DNA of 52,667 nucleotides from Gammaproteobacteria bacterium (lineage in GTDB: Bacteria; Pseudomonadota; Gammaproteobacteria; Eutrophobiales; Eutrophobiaceae): the NCBI GenBank assembly GCA_030835405.1, contig JAURPG010000110.1, forward strand, positions 1 through 52,667, read 5' to 3'. The notes under the pieces were generated by a model, which searched no databases, was not told the origin of the DNA, and was given only the letters and a program-made list of their open reading frames with translations. Every line of letters starts with the position of its first letter. Position 1 is the first letter of the stretch. Below, one piece after another: positions 8,864 through 19,632 of this stretch. The translations under genes and the position numbers were made by a program.

Positions 8864-9694
8864 ATGAAAAAGACTAAAATCAGTTTTATCGGATGCGGCA
8901 ATATGGGGTGCAGCCTGATTGGCGGGTTAATCGCCGACGGTCACCATCCAGATGCTATTACCGGCAGCGAACCAGACAGCAAAAAAGCCGCAAACATTGC
9001 TGGAGAATACGGCATCCAAATCGCCAGCGATAACCTGCAGGCTTGCGAGGATGCCGAGCTAATCATTTTAGCCATCAAACCGCAAAACCTTCTCGGGGTC
9101 GTCAATGAAATACGGCCCTCAATTTTAAAAACAAAACCGCTTCTGGTTTCGATAGCCGCTGGTATTCAGGTGCAATCAATACAGAAGGTCATAGGTAACG
9201 ACTATCCCATTGTCAGAGTCATGCCCAATACACCGGCTTTAATTCAAACCGGTGCATCTGCCTTGTATGCCAACCCGGACGTAAACGCAGATCAACGCAC
9301 ACTTGCAGAAGAGGTCATGCGCGCGGTGGGGCTGACAATTTGGCTCGAGGATGAAAGCCCAATAGACACAGTTACTGCACTCTCTGGGAGCGGGCCTGCA
9401 TATTTTTTCCTGGTCATGGAATGCATGCAAAAAGCCGCTATCGAATTGGGCCTTTCCCATCAGCATGCCAGATTACTCACCCTGGAAACAGCTTTCGGCG
9501 CGGCAAAAATGGCACTGGAAAGCAAATCTGACGTTGCCACGTTGAGACAACAGGTCACATCACCGGGCGGCACCACAGAGGCTGCATTGGATGTATTAAT
9601 CGATCAGGGCCAACTAGAATCCTTGTTTTTTGATGCCATGAAAAAAGCAAAAAGCCGTTCCGAGGAACTGGCACGGGAGTTTGGGAAGTTTTAA
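8864..9694 (+). CDS. proC: Pyrroline-5-carboxylate reductase
   Basis: 276 residues. The N-terminal dinucleotide-binding motif FIGCGNMG is followed by IKPQNL and the MPNTPALIQTGASAL stretch, then the proline-synthesis signature ALSGSGPAYFF and, in the C-terminal domain, TSPGGTTEAAL. It reduces pyrroline-5-carboxylate to proline with NAD(P)H, the last step of proline synthesis, in the cytosol. Its TAA overlaps the ATG of yggT by one base (TAATG), showing translational coupling. Length and motifs are complete. Confidence 0.97.
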   Translation: MKKTKISFIGCGNMGCSLIGGLIADGHHPDAITGSEPDSKKAANIAGEYGIQIASDNLQACEDAELIILAIKPQNLLGVVNEIRPSILKTKPLLVSIAAGIQVQSIQKVIGNDYPIVRVMPNTPALIQTGASALYANPDVNADQRTLAEEVMRAVGLTIWLEDESPIDTVTALSGSGPAYFFLVMECMQKAAIELGLSHQHARLLTLETAFGAAKMALESKSDVATLRQQVTSPGGTTEAALDVLIDQGQLESLFFDAMKKAKSRSEELAREFGKF

Positions 9695-10275
9695 TGTCTG
9701 ATAACTACCTGATCCAGGCCGTTATATTTTTAATTACCACGGTTTTCGATATTTACCTGCTTGCGGTTGTCTTGCGGTTTTTGCTGCAACTTTTCCGGGC
9801 AGATTTTTATAATCCCATATCCCAATTCCTGGTGAAGATCACCAATCCGCCTCTGCGTTACATACGAAGAGTGGTCCCCGGGTATAAAGGTCAGGACTGG
9901 TCGTCCCTGGTATTAATGCTGGTTATCAAGTCATTTGAAATAACCATAGTTTATCTGCTTTCCACAGGCAGCCTTCTTGCCATAAGCAGCCTGATTATTC
10001 TCAGTATTGCTGGCATCCTGGAGATCATCGTGCATGTTTTTATGATAGCGATCTTTATCCAGATTATCTTAAGCTGGGTAAACCCTGGCGCTTATAATCC
10101 CGCCACAGTCATTCTTTATCGACTCACAGAACCAGTGCTGGCCCCGGCACGCAAGGTTTTACCACCAATCAGCGGGCTGGACCTGTCTCCAATTCTGGTC
10201 ATCATTGCCTTACAGCTATCGATCATACTAATCGTAACCCCTCTCACCCACTTTGGTGTAGCACTTTCAAACTAG
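9694..10275 (+). CDS. yggT: YggT-family inner-membrane protein
   Basis: 193 residues forming two tandem YGGT repeats. Each has a hydrophobic segment followed by an NP motif: NPISQFLVKITNPPLRYIRR near 47-66 and NPATVILYRLTEPVLAPARK near 135-154. Four or more membrane spans are visible. Function is not firmly known; homologues have been linked to osmotic tolerance and envelope processes. It is coupled to proC by a one-base overlap and ends tail-to-tail with exonuclease III, sharing CTAG. Confidence 0.92.
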   Translation: MSDNYLIQAVIFLITTVFDIYLLAVVLRFLLQLFRADFYNPISQFLVKITNPPLRYIRRVVPGYKGQDWSSLVLMLVIKSFEITIVYLLSTGSLLAISSLIILSIAGILEIIVHVFMIAIFIQIILSWVNPGAYNPATVILYRLTEPVLAPARKVLPPISGLDLSPILVIIALQLSIILIVTPLTHFGVALSN

Positions 10276-11045
10276 AACGCGATATCGTAATCAATAATTA
10301 ATGGTGCATGATCGGAAAAACGCCTGTCCTTATATATCCTGGCCTTTTTAATTCTGTTTTTAATACTTGATGAAACGACGTGATAATCTATCCGCCAGCC
10401 TACATTTTTATCCCATGCCCGCCCCCTGTTTGACCACCAGGTATATTGATCTGACGAGGTATTGATTTCACGGAAGGCATCTATCATCCCTGTCTCATTA
10501 AACACCGTATCCAACCATTGTCTTTCTTCCGGCAAGAATCCCGAGTTTTTCTGATTACTACGCCAGTTCTTAAGGTCAATTTGTTTGTGCGCTATGTTCC
10601 AGTCTCCGCAGAGGATGTATTGTCTTTTGCTTTTTCCCATGGCACGTAATCTAGGCAGGAATTTTTCCATAAATTCGAATTTTATCTGCTGGCGTTCGTC
10701 CCCTGATGTTCCTGAAGGAAGATACAGAGAAATAATACTTAATGGACCAAAGTCTGCCTGTATAAATCGACCTTCATAGTCTGCATGGTGCCAACCCAAA
10801 GTTGTGGTAATTTTATCCGGCTGCTTACGTGAGTATATAGCCACACCACTATAACCTTTCTTCTGGGCATCATTAAAAAATGAAACAAACCCCCTGGGCC
10901 TTAATATTTGATCGTTGAGTTGATGGATCTGTGCCTTGGTTTCCTGAACGCATAATACATCGGCACGTGAACGTTTTAGCCAATCAAACATGCCTTTTCT
11001 ATGTGCGGAACGAATGCCATTTGCATTTAAACTGATAATTTTCAT
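10272..11045 (-). CDS. xthA: Exodeoxyribonuclease III / AP endonuclease
   Basis: 257 residues of the EEP nuclease fold. Seen are the metal and substrate residues in SLNANGIR, the QETKAQ glutamate motif, YSGVAIYSRK, CGDWNIAH and the terminal SDHAPLIID catalytic Asp-His pair. It cleaves DNA 5' to abasic sites and trims 3' ends, acting in base-excision repair. It matches the ExoA/Xth class by length. It is convergent with yggT (four-base overlap) and divergent from pyrE with a 111-bp spacer. The symbol could equally be exoA. Confidence 0.95.
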   Translation of the reverse strand: MKIISLNANGIRSAHRKGMFDWLKRSRADVLCVQETKAQIHQLNDQILRPRGFVSFFNDAQKKGYSGVAIYSRKQPDKITTTLGWHHADYEGRFIQADFGPLSIISLYLPSGTSGDERQQIKFEFMEKFLPRLRAMGKSKRQYILCGDWNIAHKQIDLKNWRSNQKNSGFLPEERQWLDTVFNETGMIDAFREINTSSDQYTWWSNRGRAWDKNVGWRIDYHVVSSSIKNRIKKARIYKDRRFSDHAPLIIDYDIAF

Positions 11046-11156
11046 GGGGCTTAACTTTTTTGTTAAAAAATATTACCTGGGTATAGCGCTGTGATATGTA
11101 TACAATTCTGATATCCTGATTAAGGTTTTCATTTATATTTTAACGGTACACACGGG

Positions 11157-11801
11157 ATGAATCAGTATCAACAGGATTTTATTGAATTCTCAATAAAAAA
11201 AGAGGCCCTGAGGTTTGGTGAATTCACCTTAAAGTCAGGCAGGGTCAGCCCATACTTTTTTAACACCGGCCTGTTCAATGATGGCGAAAGTCTCCAACGT
11301 CTGGGTGAATGCTATGCGGCTACGGTAACAGACGCTGGAGTCGCTTTTGACATGATATACGGTCCGGCCTATAAAGGCATACCATTGGCCTCGACCATGG
11401 CCATTGCATTGAACATTCAGCATGGCCGCTCCGTGCCTTTTTGTTTTAATCGCAAGGAGCCCAAAGACCATGGTGAAGGAGGCCTGTTACTGGGTGCGCC
11501 GCTAAAAGGCAAAGTACTGATAATTGATGATGTCATCACCGCCGGCACCTCTGTCAATGAATCCATGGAGATTATCAATAATGCTGGTGCGACGCCGGCC
11601 GGAGTTATCATTGCAGTGGACCGCCAGGAGCGTGGTTCAGGGCGATATTCAGCCATTCAGGAAGTGGAACAACGTCATAATATTCCTGTAATCAGCATTA
11701 TTTCACTGGATTTGTTAATAGAATATATTGAAAAATCAGAGGGTTTTTCAAATTATCTCAATGACATACTGAATTATCGTAAAAACTATGGAATCAATTA
11801 A
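11157..11801 (+). CDS. pyrE: Orotate phosphoribosyltransferase
   Basis: 214 residues. The PRPP-binding loop [13 protein letters not shown] lies near 120-132, preceded by the [10 protein letters not shown] pocket and the flexible [13 protein letters not shown] catalytic loop with its lysines and histidine. It makes OMP from orotate and PRPP, the fifth step of pyrimidine synthesis. Length and N-terminus ([18 protein letters not shown]) are normal. It sits at the end of the coaBC-dut-algC-argB-slmA block, in opposite orientation, a conserved arrangement. An 85-bp gap separates it from the next small gene. Confidence 0.97.
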   Translation: MNQYQQDFIEFSIKKEALRFGEFTLKSGRVSPYFFNTGLFNDGESLQRLGECYAATVTDAGVAFDMIYGPAYKGIPLASTMAIALNIQHGRSVPFCFNRKEPKDHGEGGLLLGAPLKGKVLIIDDVITAGTSVNESMEIINNAGATPAGVIIAVDRQERGSGRYSAIQEVEQRHNIPVISIISLDLLIEYIEKSEGFSNYLNDILNYRKNYGIN

Positions 11802-11886
11802 AAAATACTGAATCTATACTGTTAATAAAATCCCCATGCGGTACTATGATATTTTGTAATTAGACCAAAAATTAAGGGAAAAACAC

Positions 11887-12510
11887 ATGAACACCAAAAT
11901 ACTTCCCAAATTTCTAACATTCGTTGGCCTATTTATCATGCTCATTAGTCTGCAGGCAAATGCAGCTATCAAATGCTGGACCAACAATGAAGGTATCAGG
12001 GAATGCGGCAATCGCGTCCCCCCTGAATTTGCCCAGCAAGGACACCAGGAAATCAGTGAGTCCGGCATGGTAATCGAAGAGCAGTCCCGCGCCAAGACCA
12101 AGGCGGAACTGGCGGAGGACGCCAAGCAAAAGGCCTTGCTCGCAGAAAAAAAGCGTAAACAAGCGGAGCAAAAACGGACTGATAATATATTGCTTGCCAC
12201 ATTTAGTAATGTTTCTGAGATTGAACGCGCCAGGGACGAACGAATCAAGGCTATTGATGCCAGTATTACCCTGGCAAACAAGCAGGCAGAATTAATTCAG
12301 CAGGACCTGGACAAGCGTATTCAGGCTGCCGTAGAGGCTGAGCGCAGTGGCAACACGCCTAACGAGAAATTATTAAAAGATATTGCTGATCTGGAAAGAC
12401 AGGTCGAAACCAAAAAGGAATATATAGCAGAACGCGAAAAGGAAAAAGAAGACACCAACGCTGAGTATTCAGCAAACATAGAACGCTTCAAAACCCTCAA
12501 AGGATTATAA
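11887..12510 (+). CDS. Exported coiled-coil protein with DUF4124-like N-terminus, function unknown
   Basis: 207 residues. A signal peptide (about 1-26, ending LQANA) is followed by a short segment of DUF4124 type, IKCWTNNEGIRECGNRVPP, which has a paired Cys instead of the usual aromatic and Ser. From about residue 60 to the end it is charged and heptad-like (KQKALLAEKKRKQAEQKR and later LERQVETKKEYI), predicting long coiled coils. It probably sits in the periplasm as a structural or adaptor protein. AAGGGAAAAACAC precedes the ATG. Similar small proteins beside pyrE occur in related bacteria, but no function is known to me. Confidence 0.8.
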   Translation: MNTKILPKFLTFVGLFIMLISLQANAAIKCWTNNEGIRECGNRVPPEFAQQGHQEISESGMVIEEQSRAKTKAELAEDAKQKALLAEKKRKQAEQKRTDNILLATFSNVSEIERARDERIKAIDASITLANKQAELIQQDLDKRIQAAVEAERSGNTPNEKLLKDIADLERQVETKKEYIAEREKEKEDTNAEYSANIERFKTLKGL

Positions 12511-12526
12511 TTTCACGTTATATTGT

Positions 12527-13117
12527 TTATTTAAATAAAGATAGTTTCAATAAGGCCCATTGCTCATTCACATGAGTAGTGGGTTTTTTTTCGAATTCTG
12601 ACCTGACAAACTCACTCATATGCCCCTCAATCAAGACCATCATAAGGTTAGCGGTTGCCTCAATAGTTTGACTTGCACGTGTGCCACCGGAAAGGTTGGC
12701 CTCTCTTAGTAATTGCTTAAATTGAGTTTGAATTCTTTCAAAGAACTTCGCCACCCTTATCCGCAATCTTTCATTCTCTCCCACCAGGGCATCCCCCAAT
12801 AGCACACGGGTTATACCGGGATTGCGCTCGGCAAAACCCAGCACCAGTAAGATAATACGTTTGCACCTGGCTTCCAGTGACTTTTCCTGCTCTAGAATTT
12901 TATTAATCAAACCGAAGACACTATCTTCGGCAAAGTCAATCAACGCCTCATACATCTTGGCCTTGCTGGCAAAATGCCGGTATAAAGCTGCCTCTGATAC
13001 GCCCACTGCCCTGGCTAATGCCGCCGTGGTGATTCGAGACCCTGGGTTGGTTTCTAGCTCCTGGGCCAACACCTCAAGGATCTGCTGTTTTCTATCAGGT
13101 TTTTTTGTTGGTACCAT
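12527..13117 (-). CDS. slmA: Nucleoid occlusion factor SlmA (TetR family)
   Basis: 196 residues. The N-terminal TetR helix-turn-helix (ITTAALARAVGVSEAALYRHFASKAKMYEAL) covers about 27-58. The C-terminal part keeps SlmA features such as RNPGITRVLLGDALVGEN and the closing NEQWALLKLSLF. SlmA bound to its DNA sites blocks FtsZ assembly over the nucleoid. It is last in the coaBC-dut-algC-argB-slmA run, 14 bp after argB. The position beside pyrE is the classical gammaproteobacterial one, which makes SlmA much more likely than another TetR regulator. Confidence 0.93.
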   Translation of the reverse strand: MVPTKKPDRKQQILEVLAQELETNPGSRITTAALARAVGVSEAALYRHFASKAKMYEALIDFAEDSVFGLINKILEQEKSLEARCKRIILLVLGFAERNPGITRVLLGDALVGENERLRIRVAKFFERIQTQFKQLLREANLSGGTRASQTIEATANLMMVLIEGHMSEFVRSEFEKKPTTHVNEQWALLKLSLFK

Positions 13118-13131
13118 AAGTTTGCCTTGTT

Positions 13132-14043
<912 letters not shown>

Positions 14044-14072
14044 TCACATCAAGACATGTGATCTTCGATCCT

Positions 14073-16661
14073 CTAAAATGGCATGGACAGGTCTGAATTG
14101 ACGGACAAAATTAATTCCTTGAACTTGCCCTGTATCGCTACCAGATCTTGGGCAGAATCAGCTTCAAATCTGGCGACTAAACACGGGGTTGTATTTGACG
14201 GCCTGATTAAACCCCATCCATGGGCAAACTCTACTCTGAATCCATCAACCGTAATAATTTCAGCATCATCAAACGAAATTTTCTCCTCGAGATCAGACAT
14301 AAACTTTTCGTGCTCTGTCTCTGGCAAATCGATACGCAACTCCGGCGTTGATTCTCCTTGCGGTAGCTCAGCAAAAAAATCAGCCGGTTTTACCTTGGCA
14401 TTGGTAAGCACTTCAAGCATTCGTGCGCCGGAATATATGGCATCATCAAACCCATACCAGCGTTCGCCGAAAAAGATATGGCCACTCATTTCTCCAGCTA
14501 ATGGGGCATTAATCTCTTTCATTTTACTTTTTATCAAAGAGTGACCGGTTTTCCACATCAGCGGTTTTCCGCCACTGGACTCAATAATGGTTTTCAAGTA
14601 TCTGCTACACTTCACATCAAATATGATCTCTGCCCCCGGATTGCGGGACAGAACATCTTTGGCAAATACCATCATCTGCCGGTCTGGCCATAAAATATTA
14701 CCATTGGCATCCACAACACCCAGCCTGTCACCATCCCCATCGAAGGCAAAGCCAAGATCTGCTCCTGTTTCTTTAATCTTACTAATAATGTCTTCAAGGT
14801 TCTCCGGCTGACTTGGGTCTGGATGGTGGTTAGGAAAATCACCATCCAGTTCACAATACAGATCGATCACATCATGCCCCATGGCTTTATACAGCTGTGA
14901 TGCAACAACACTGGCGGCTCCATTTCCGCAGTCAACAACCAGCTTAAAAGAGTTTCCAAATGCCACCGGGATATCTTCGGCGATTCTGCGTACATATTCC
15001 GGGAGTATTTCCTCAGTGCGAACACTTCCACTCCCTGAGCTGAACTCCTTTTTGATAATTCTGTCCTGAATTTCGAGAATCTTCTCCTCTGACAGTGTAT
15101 TGCCCCCAAGGACAATTTTTAACCCATTATATTCAGGTCCATTATGGCTGCCAGTAACCATAATCCCGTTGCTGGTTTCAAAATGATGTGTAGCAAAGTA
15201 TAAAACGGGTGTTGGTACTATGCCGATATCGATCACGTCCCGACCTGTAGAGGTCAATCCTTCTATTAAACTCTTTGCCAATTCCGGACTTGAGTGCCTG
15301 CCGTCGCGCCCAACAACAATGCTATTTGTGCCCAACCCCTCAGCCTGGGTCCCAGCCGCCAGACCTATCTGCCTGACAACATCGGCCGGTAACTCGTTTT
15401 CAACTTTTCCCCGGATATCATATTTTCTAAAGATGACCGAAGGTAATATGGGCTCAGCATCTGCACCGCGTGAGTCATTTTTAGCTGGCGTCTTGGCCTC
15501 GGTTGCAGTTGATGTGTCTGTCGCCTCCGGGGTCTGTTCCGCCTGTGTGATGTCAAAGACATCTGCTGACTCGGCCTGTTGTTTGACGGACTCCAGTCCC
15601 GCAATACTAGTTATATCCTCTCCCTCTTCTAATGCATCCGATGGGCGCGCCTCCACATTTGAACCATGTTTTACACCAGGAAAATGTTTAATCAATTTCT
15701 CCATTCCCGGGTGTGCCCCATCCATAATAGCCAGTATTGCGCCTTGATAATCAACCAGGCCGTCTGAATTTTCTGCATTGACGCCGGCTTCCTTTCGTTT
15801 TACCAAGAACGCCATTGTAATGGCAATCAATACTAACACTACAACGCCTATCAACACCGTGGGTGATGCCCCAATGGCAACCGAAGGCATCTCAACATTG
15901 ACTATCGATGATGGGCCCCAATATGAGACTGTCCACCTTGATCCGGCGATTGAGGCTGAACCGGCAGGGCCAGACTTAAGTGCACTGTTGCCTACACGCC
16001 CTAATGCCAGTGGTGAACCTGCGGCCGATTGCTGGATCTCTAGGCAGCCTTCTGCCAACCCCAATGAGTTGAGGGCCTGTTCAAACAATGAAACTGAAAG
16101 GCTTAAATGCACTATACCAATTAACTGGTCGCTCTGATTTTTTACCCTTTCAACATATACGATGTGCTGATTATCAGTTCCGAACAATAATACCTCCGCA
16201 GCAACCGGCCCGGCGGATCGCTCAATTTTATTTAACATGGCAATGGAACCAAAACTTAAGGGAGGGCTACTTGTATTATCTGTCTGATATTGGCCTGGTT
16301 TCAGCAAGCGCACTTTTAATGCCGAGGCAAACTGTGATTTTGCGCGATCTGCCTCGTTAACCAGTTCTTGGTCGGTTCCGGATTCAAATAAACTTTTTAT
16401 CGACTGACTATTTGCATACTGATTCAACTGGCTACCAATATTGTTAAAATACCCGGCAATGGCATCAGCGTAAGGCCTGGCCATTTGATTTAACTCCTGG
16501 GCATCGGTCGCTGCTGCATCACCCTCTAAACTTCCACCTGACATCATGCTGGTAAAAACCAACCCAGTTACTGTAATCAAGACAACAGCAACAACTCCAT
16601 ACATTAAATTACGTTTGATTCGTCTGCTGACTTTTCTTTTTGTTATCGGCCCATCTACCAT
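14073..16661 (-). CDS. algC: Phosphomannomutase/phosphoglucomutase with membrane-anchored N-terminal extension
   Basis: 862 residues, almost twice the catalytic domain. Residues 1-400 hold a basic start, a membrane span near 19-40, a roughly 210-residue periplasmic-looking domain, a second span near 265-287 and an acidic, Ala/Thr-rich linker. The C-terminal 460 residues are the alpha-D-phosphohexomutase: phosphoserine loop MVTGSHNGPEYNG, metal loop FDGDGDRLG, sugar loop GEMSGHIFF and phosphate loop RPSNTTPCL. The loop has Gly where AlgC usually has Pro (SHNPP). It interconverts the 6- and 1-phosphates of mannose and glucose for exopolysaccharide and LPS. Long AlgC forms with such an extension occur in some pseudomonads; the sensor-like part has no assigned role. 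It starts one base after the dut stop. Confidence 0.93.
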   Translation of the reverse strand: MVDGPITKRKVSRRIKRNLMYGVVAVVLITVTGLVFTSMMSGGSLEGDAAATDAQELNQMARPYADAIAGYFNNIGSQLNQYANSQSIKSLFESGTDQELVNEADRAKSQFASALKVRLLKPGQYQTDNTSSPPLSFGSIAMLNKIERSAGPVAAEVLLFGTDNQHIVYVERVKNQSDQLIGIVHLSLSVSLFEQALNSLGLAEGCLEIQQSAAGSPLALGRVGNSALKSGPAGSASIAGSRWTVSYWGPSSIVNVEMPSVAIGASPTVLIGVVVLVLIAITMAFLVKRKEAGVNAENSDGLVDYQGAILAIMDGAHPGMEKLIKHFPGVKHGSNVEARPSDALEEGEDITSIAGLESVKQQAESADVFDITQAEQTPEATDTSTATEAKTPAKNDSRGADAEPILPSVIFRKYDIRGKVENELPADVVRQIGLAAGTQAEGLGTNSIVVGRDGRHSSPELAKSLIEGLTSTGRDVIDIGIVPTPVLYFATHHFETSNGIMVTGSHNGPEYNGLKIVLGGNTLSEEKILEIQDRIIKKEFSSGSGSVRTEEILPEYVRRIAEDIPVAFGNSFKLVVDCGNGAASVVASQLYKAMGHDVIDLYCELDGDFPNHHPDPSQPENLEDIISKIKETGADLGFAFDGDGDRLGVVDANGNILWPDRQMMVFAKDVLSRNPGAEIIFDVKCSRYLKTIIESSGGKPLMWKTGHSLIKSKMKEINAPLAGEMSGHIFFGERWYGFDDAIYSGARMLEVLTNAKVKPADFFAELPQGESTPELRIDLPETEHEKFMSDLEEKISFDDAEIITVDGFRVEFAHGWGLIRPSNTTPCLVARFEADSAQDLVAIQGKFKELILSVNSDLSMPF

Positions 16662-16662
16662 T

Positions 16663-17133
16663 TCACTGTTCCTTAATATGCGTTACACCAGTGTGACCAA
16701 ATCCACCTGCACCCCTGGTTGACTCATCAAATCCCTCTACCACTTCCAACTCGGCCTGGATGACCGGCACAAAGACCAGCTGGGCGATACGGTCACCTGG
16801 CGTAACCTCGACTGGATCATTACCCCTGTTCCATACGGAAATAAATACCTGCCCCTGGTAATCGGAGTCTATTAGTCCTACCAGGTTACCCAGAACTATC
16901 CCTTTTTTGTGTCCCAGCCCGGACCTTGGTAATAAAATCGCGGCAACAGCGGGATCCTCAATGTGCATAGCAAATCCTGCGGGAACCAAAAGGCATTCTC
17001 CCGGATTAATGATCACCCCGTCATCGATACAGGCGCATAAATCCATTCCGGCAGACCCCTGTGTAGCATGGTGTGGCAAGGGAAATTCTTTCCCCAGCCT
17101 GTCATCGAGTATTTTAACCTGTATTTTTTTCAT
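16663..17133 (-). CDS. dut: Deoxyuridine 5'-triphosphate nucleotidohydrolase (dUTPase)
   Basis: 156 residues from the ATG at 17133; the frame could open 15 bases earlier (17148), but the family begins at [10 protein letters not shown]. All five trimeric dUTPase motifs are present: [39 protein letters not shown] and the C-terminal [10 protein letters not shown]. It hydrolyses dUTP to dUMP, keeping uracil out of DNA. The start lies inside the 3' end of coaBC (20-base overlap), an overlap common for coaBC-dut and indicating coupled translation. Confidence 0.96.
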   Translation of the reverse strand: MKKIQVKILDDRLGKEFPLPHHATQGSAGMDLCACIDDGVIINPGECLLVPAGFAMHIEDPAVAAILLPRSGLGHKKGIVLGNLVGLIDSDYQGQVFISVWNRGNDPVEVTPGDRIAQLVFVPVIQAELEVVEGFDESTRGAGGFGHTGVTHIKEQ

Positions 17134-18319
17134 GGTACCGGTTTGCAATGAGTTTTATCAGGTTCCTGGCCAACTTGTGTTTAGTCGCTGTACCGAGGTC
17201 AATATGGCCATCCTCCCAATAAATGTCGAGGGTATTCAGGTCCGATTCAAACCCGATACCCGGCCCCACAGGGTTTGCAGCAATCATATCCATAGCCTTG
17301 GATCTTAATTTGATCTTTGCGTTTTCTGATACATCATTTGTTTCTGCGGCAAACCCTACTGTAAAAGGCTTATGTACACTGGCTGTTACGCTGGCGATGA
17401 TATCAGGATTTTTTTCCAACTGTAACTCAATGTTTTCATTAGACTTTTTTATTTTTTGGTCGGAAACATCGATACACCGATAATCAGCAACTGCCGCTGC
17501 TGAAATAAATATATCAGTTGTTTCAATTAATTTTGACACCTCTATCTGCATTTCAGCCGCGGTAGCTACCGGCACGTAATGCGCCCGATCCGGTGGTTTG
17601 ATTGAAACTGGCCCCGATATTAATGTTACTTTAGCATCGGCCTCAATGGCAGCCTGGGCCACAGCATACCCCATGCGCCCGGAGCTATGATTACTAATAT
17701 AACGTACTGGATCTATGGGTTCTCGAGTAGGACCTGCCGTTATCAACACATGACGCCCGGTTAATATGGAGCTGCTGAAATGGTCATTTATAAGTTGGCG
17801 TATCTCCGCTGGCTCTACCATTCTACCCGCACCAGTTTCGCCACAGGCCTGCTCTCCCACATCCGGCCCGATAAAGACCATGCCGAAGCCCTTTAGCCGA
17901 TCAACGTTTTCCTGGGTCGCGGGATTTTCCCACATTTGTCGATTCATCGCTGGAACAACCATAACGGTGCTATCCGATGCCAGGCATAGTGTAGTCAGCA
18001 AGTCGTCTGCCATCCCATGGGCCAGCTTCGCAATCATATGGGCAGTTGCAGGTGCAATAACAATTAAATCTGCCCATCTAGCCAGAGAAATATGCCCCAT
18101 ACCCGATTCTGCATCATGGTCCAATAACCGGGAATGCACCGGGCGTCCGGACAGGGCCTGAAATGTCAGAGGGGTTACGAATTTTGTACTTCCCCGGGAC
18201 ATAACCACCTCAACCTCTGCCCCCTGCTCAATCAGATCTCTAACCAGGTAACAGGACTTATAAGCAGCAATTCCACCACTGATCCCGAGCAATATTCGTT
18301 TATTTATCAATGTGTTCAT
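17114..18319 (-). CDS. coaBC: Bifunctional phosphopantothenoylcysteine decarboxylase / phosphopantothenate-cysteine ligase
   Basis: 401 residues. The N-terminal flavoprotein half (CoaC) has [11 protein letters not shown] at 13-23, the HISLARWAD histidine, the [10 protein letters not shown] motif and the flexible [13 protein letters not shown] cysteine loop. The C-terminal half (CoaB) starts near 188 with [19 protein letters not shown] and keeps SSGRMGYA and [17 protein letters not shown]. It carries out two steps of coenzyme A synthesis. It heads the coaBC-dut-algC-argB-slmA run and is divergent from radC, with promoters expected in the 93-bp spacer. Confidence 0.97.
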   Translation of the reverse strand: MNTLINKRILLGISGGIAAYKSCYLVRDLIEQGAEVEVVMSRGSTKFVTPLTFQALSGRPVHSRLLDHDAESGMGHISLARWADLIVIAPATAHMIAKLAHGMADDLLTTLCLASDSTVMVVPAMNRQMWENPATQENVDRLKGFGMVFIGPDVGEQACGETGAGRMVEPAEIRQLINDHFSSSILTGRHVLITAGPTREPIDPVRYISNHSSGRMGYAVAQAAIEADAKVTLISGPVSIKPPDRAHYVPVATAAEMQIEVSKLIETTDIFISAAAVADYRCIDVSDQKIKKSNENIELQLEKNPDIIASVTASVHKPFTVGFAAETNDVSENAKIKLRSKAMDMIAANPVGPGIGFESDLNTLDIYWEDGHIDLGTATKHKLARNLIKLIANRYHEKNTG

Positions 18320-18412
18320 GTGACAAGTTTACCCTAAAAAACAACATGACCATTATAAAACCAGGAAAAAAGTTGTATAGTTTTACCATTATTTATGAAC
18401 AGGGAGGTTCAT

Positions 18413-19087
18413 ATGTCTATTCAAGGCTGGCCCAGGCAAGAGCGGCCCAGAGAAAAGCTCATCAATAAGGGCGTCAAATCACTTACAAACGCCGAACTTC
18501 TGGCCATATTCATCCAGTGCGGAACCAAGGACAAAACGGCCATGGATATTGGTCAAGAACTACTGGTTCGCTTCAAGTCCCTAAAGGGTATTGTGGAATC
18601 TGACATTATCAGCCTGTGTGAGATCATGGGTATCGGCCCGGTGACATACGCGCAAATTTCCGCAGGCCTGGAATTAGGAAGACGTTATCTGGAGGAAAAG
18701 GTTGGAAATACCCCGCCACTAACATCACCGGATATCACTCGTCAGTTTTTAAAATTCAGCTTATTGCCCTATCAACACAAGGTCTTCTCTTGCTTATTCA
18801 TGGATAATCGACACCGCATGATCACCTTCAAAGAGCTGTTTTCCGGGACGATAGATGGTGCCAGCGTATATGCCAGAGAGGTGGTGAAAATGTCTCTAAA
18901 GTATAATGCCGCCGCCGTCATTTTTGCCCATAACCATCCCTCGGGGGTCGCAGAACCCAGCCAGAGTGATATTCAGATCACCCGGCGCCTAAAAGATGCT
19001 TTATTACTGGTAGATGTCAGGGTTTTAGACCACCTCATTGTCGGGAACCAGGAGATTGTCTCGCTGGCTGAGCGGGGTTTGATATAA
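18413..19087 (+). CDS. radC: RadC/MPN-domain DNA-repair-associated protein
   Basis: 224 residues from the ATG at 18413, chosen because GGGAGG lies 6 bases before it; an upstream in-frame ATG at 18395 lacks such a site. The N-terminal half carries helix-hairpin-helix-like [19 protein letters not shown]. The C-terminal JAMM metal site is visible as the HNHPSG motif followed by Ser and Asp (SQSD) near 185-198. Despite the name, a repair role is unproven, and the biochemical activity is unknown. The radC-rpmB-rpmG order is a conserved block. Confidence 0.94.
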   Translation: MSIQGWPRQERPREKLINKGVKSLTNAELLAIFIQCGTKDKTAMDIGQELLVRFKSLKGIVESDIISLCEIMGIGPVTYAQISAGLELGRRYLEEKVGNTPPLTSPDITRQFLKFSLLPYQHKVFSCLFMDNRHRMITFKELFSGTIDGASVYAREVVKMSLKYNAAAVIFAHNHPSGVAEPSQSDIQITRRLKDALLLVDVRVLDHLIVGNQEIVSLAERGLI

Positions 19088-19182
19088 AATTTCAAGAAAA
19101 TGACAGATTTGCCAGTATAAACTTGGCGTATATCAGGTTTTTATGTAGAATTCGCGGTCTTCTAGAATGTGAGAACGAGAAA

Positions 19183-19419
19183 ATGTCGCAAATATGTCAG
19201 GTAACGGGAAAACGGCCATTAGCTGGTAACAACGTATCCCACGCCAATAACAAGACCAGACGTAGATTTTTACCAAACCTGCATACCCGGAAGTTCTGGG
19301 TCGAAAGCGAAAACCGCTGGGTGAAATTAAAGGTGAGCAGTAAGGGTGTGCGTATTATTGATAAGAAGGGCATTGATACAGTCTTGTCTGAAATCCGTGC
19401 CCGCGGCGAAAAGGTGTAA
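19183..19419 (+). CDS. rpmB: 50S ribosomal protein L28
   Basis: 78 residues, starting at [12 protein letters not shown]. It shows the L28 signatures [22 protein letters not shown] and the C-terminal [10 protein letters not shown]. It is a structural part of the large ribosomal subunit. The frame is open 60 bases upstream, but family length and the purine-rich GAGAACGAGAAA before 19183 fix the start. It is followed three bases later by rpmG, and the two are co-translated. Confidence 0.97.
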   Translation: MSQICQVTGKRPLAGNNVSHANNKTRRRFLPNLHTRKFWVESENRWVKLKVSSKGVRIIDKKGIDTVLSEIRARGEKV

Positions 19420-19422
19420 CAC

Positions 19423-19590
19423 ATGGCAAAGTCAGCGAGAGAAAAGATTAGACTGGTTTCATCCGAAGGGACGGGACATTTCTATACCACCACCAAGAAC
19501 AAACGTAACATGCCTGATAAAATGGAAATAAGAAAATACGATCCGGTCGCAAGAAAGCATGTTATCTACAAAGAGGCAAAGATAAAGTAA
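19423..19590 (+). CDS. rpmG: 50S ribosomal protein L33
   Basis: 55-residue gene. Translation gives [18 protein letters not shown] at the start, then [23 protein letters not shown] and the end YKEAKIK. This is the cysteine-free, zinc-independent L33 type, so it needs no zinc. It is the last gene of the radC-rpmB-rpmG group. The 42 bases between it and the convergent desaturase contain no clear intrinsic terminator. Confidence 0.97.
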   Translation: MAKSAREKIRLVSSEGTGHFYTTTKNKRNMPDKMEIRKYDPVARKHVIYKEAKIK

Positions 19591-19632
19591 GCTTTCGGCT
19601 TTGCTCTGCCGGCAGCACTCTCCACCTTTTGG

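Noticed and set aside
19123-19182. N-terminal extension of L28
   Set aside because: The open frame continues upstream, but L28 starts at [10 protein letters not shown] and its length is then standard.
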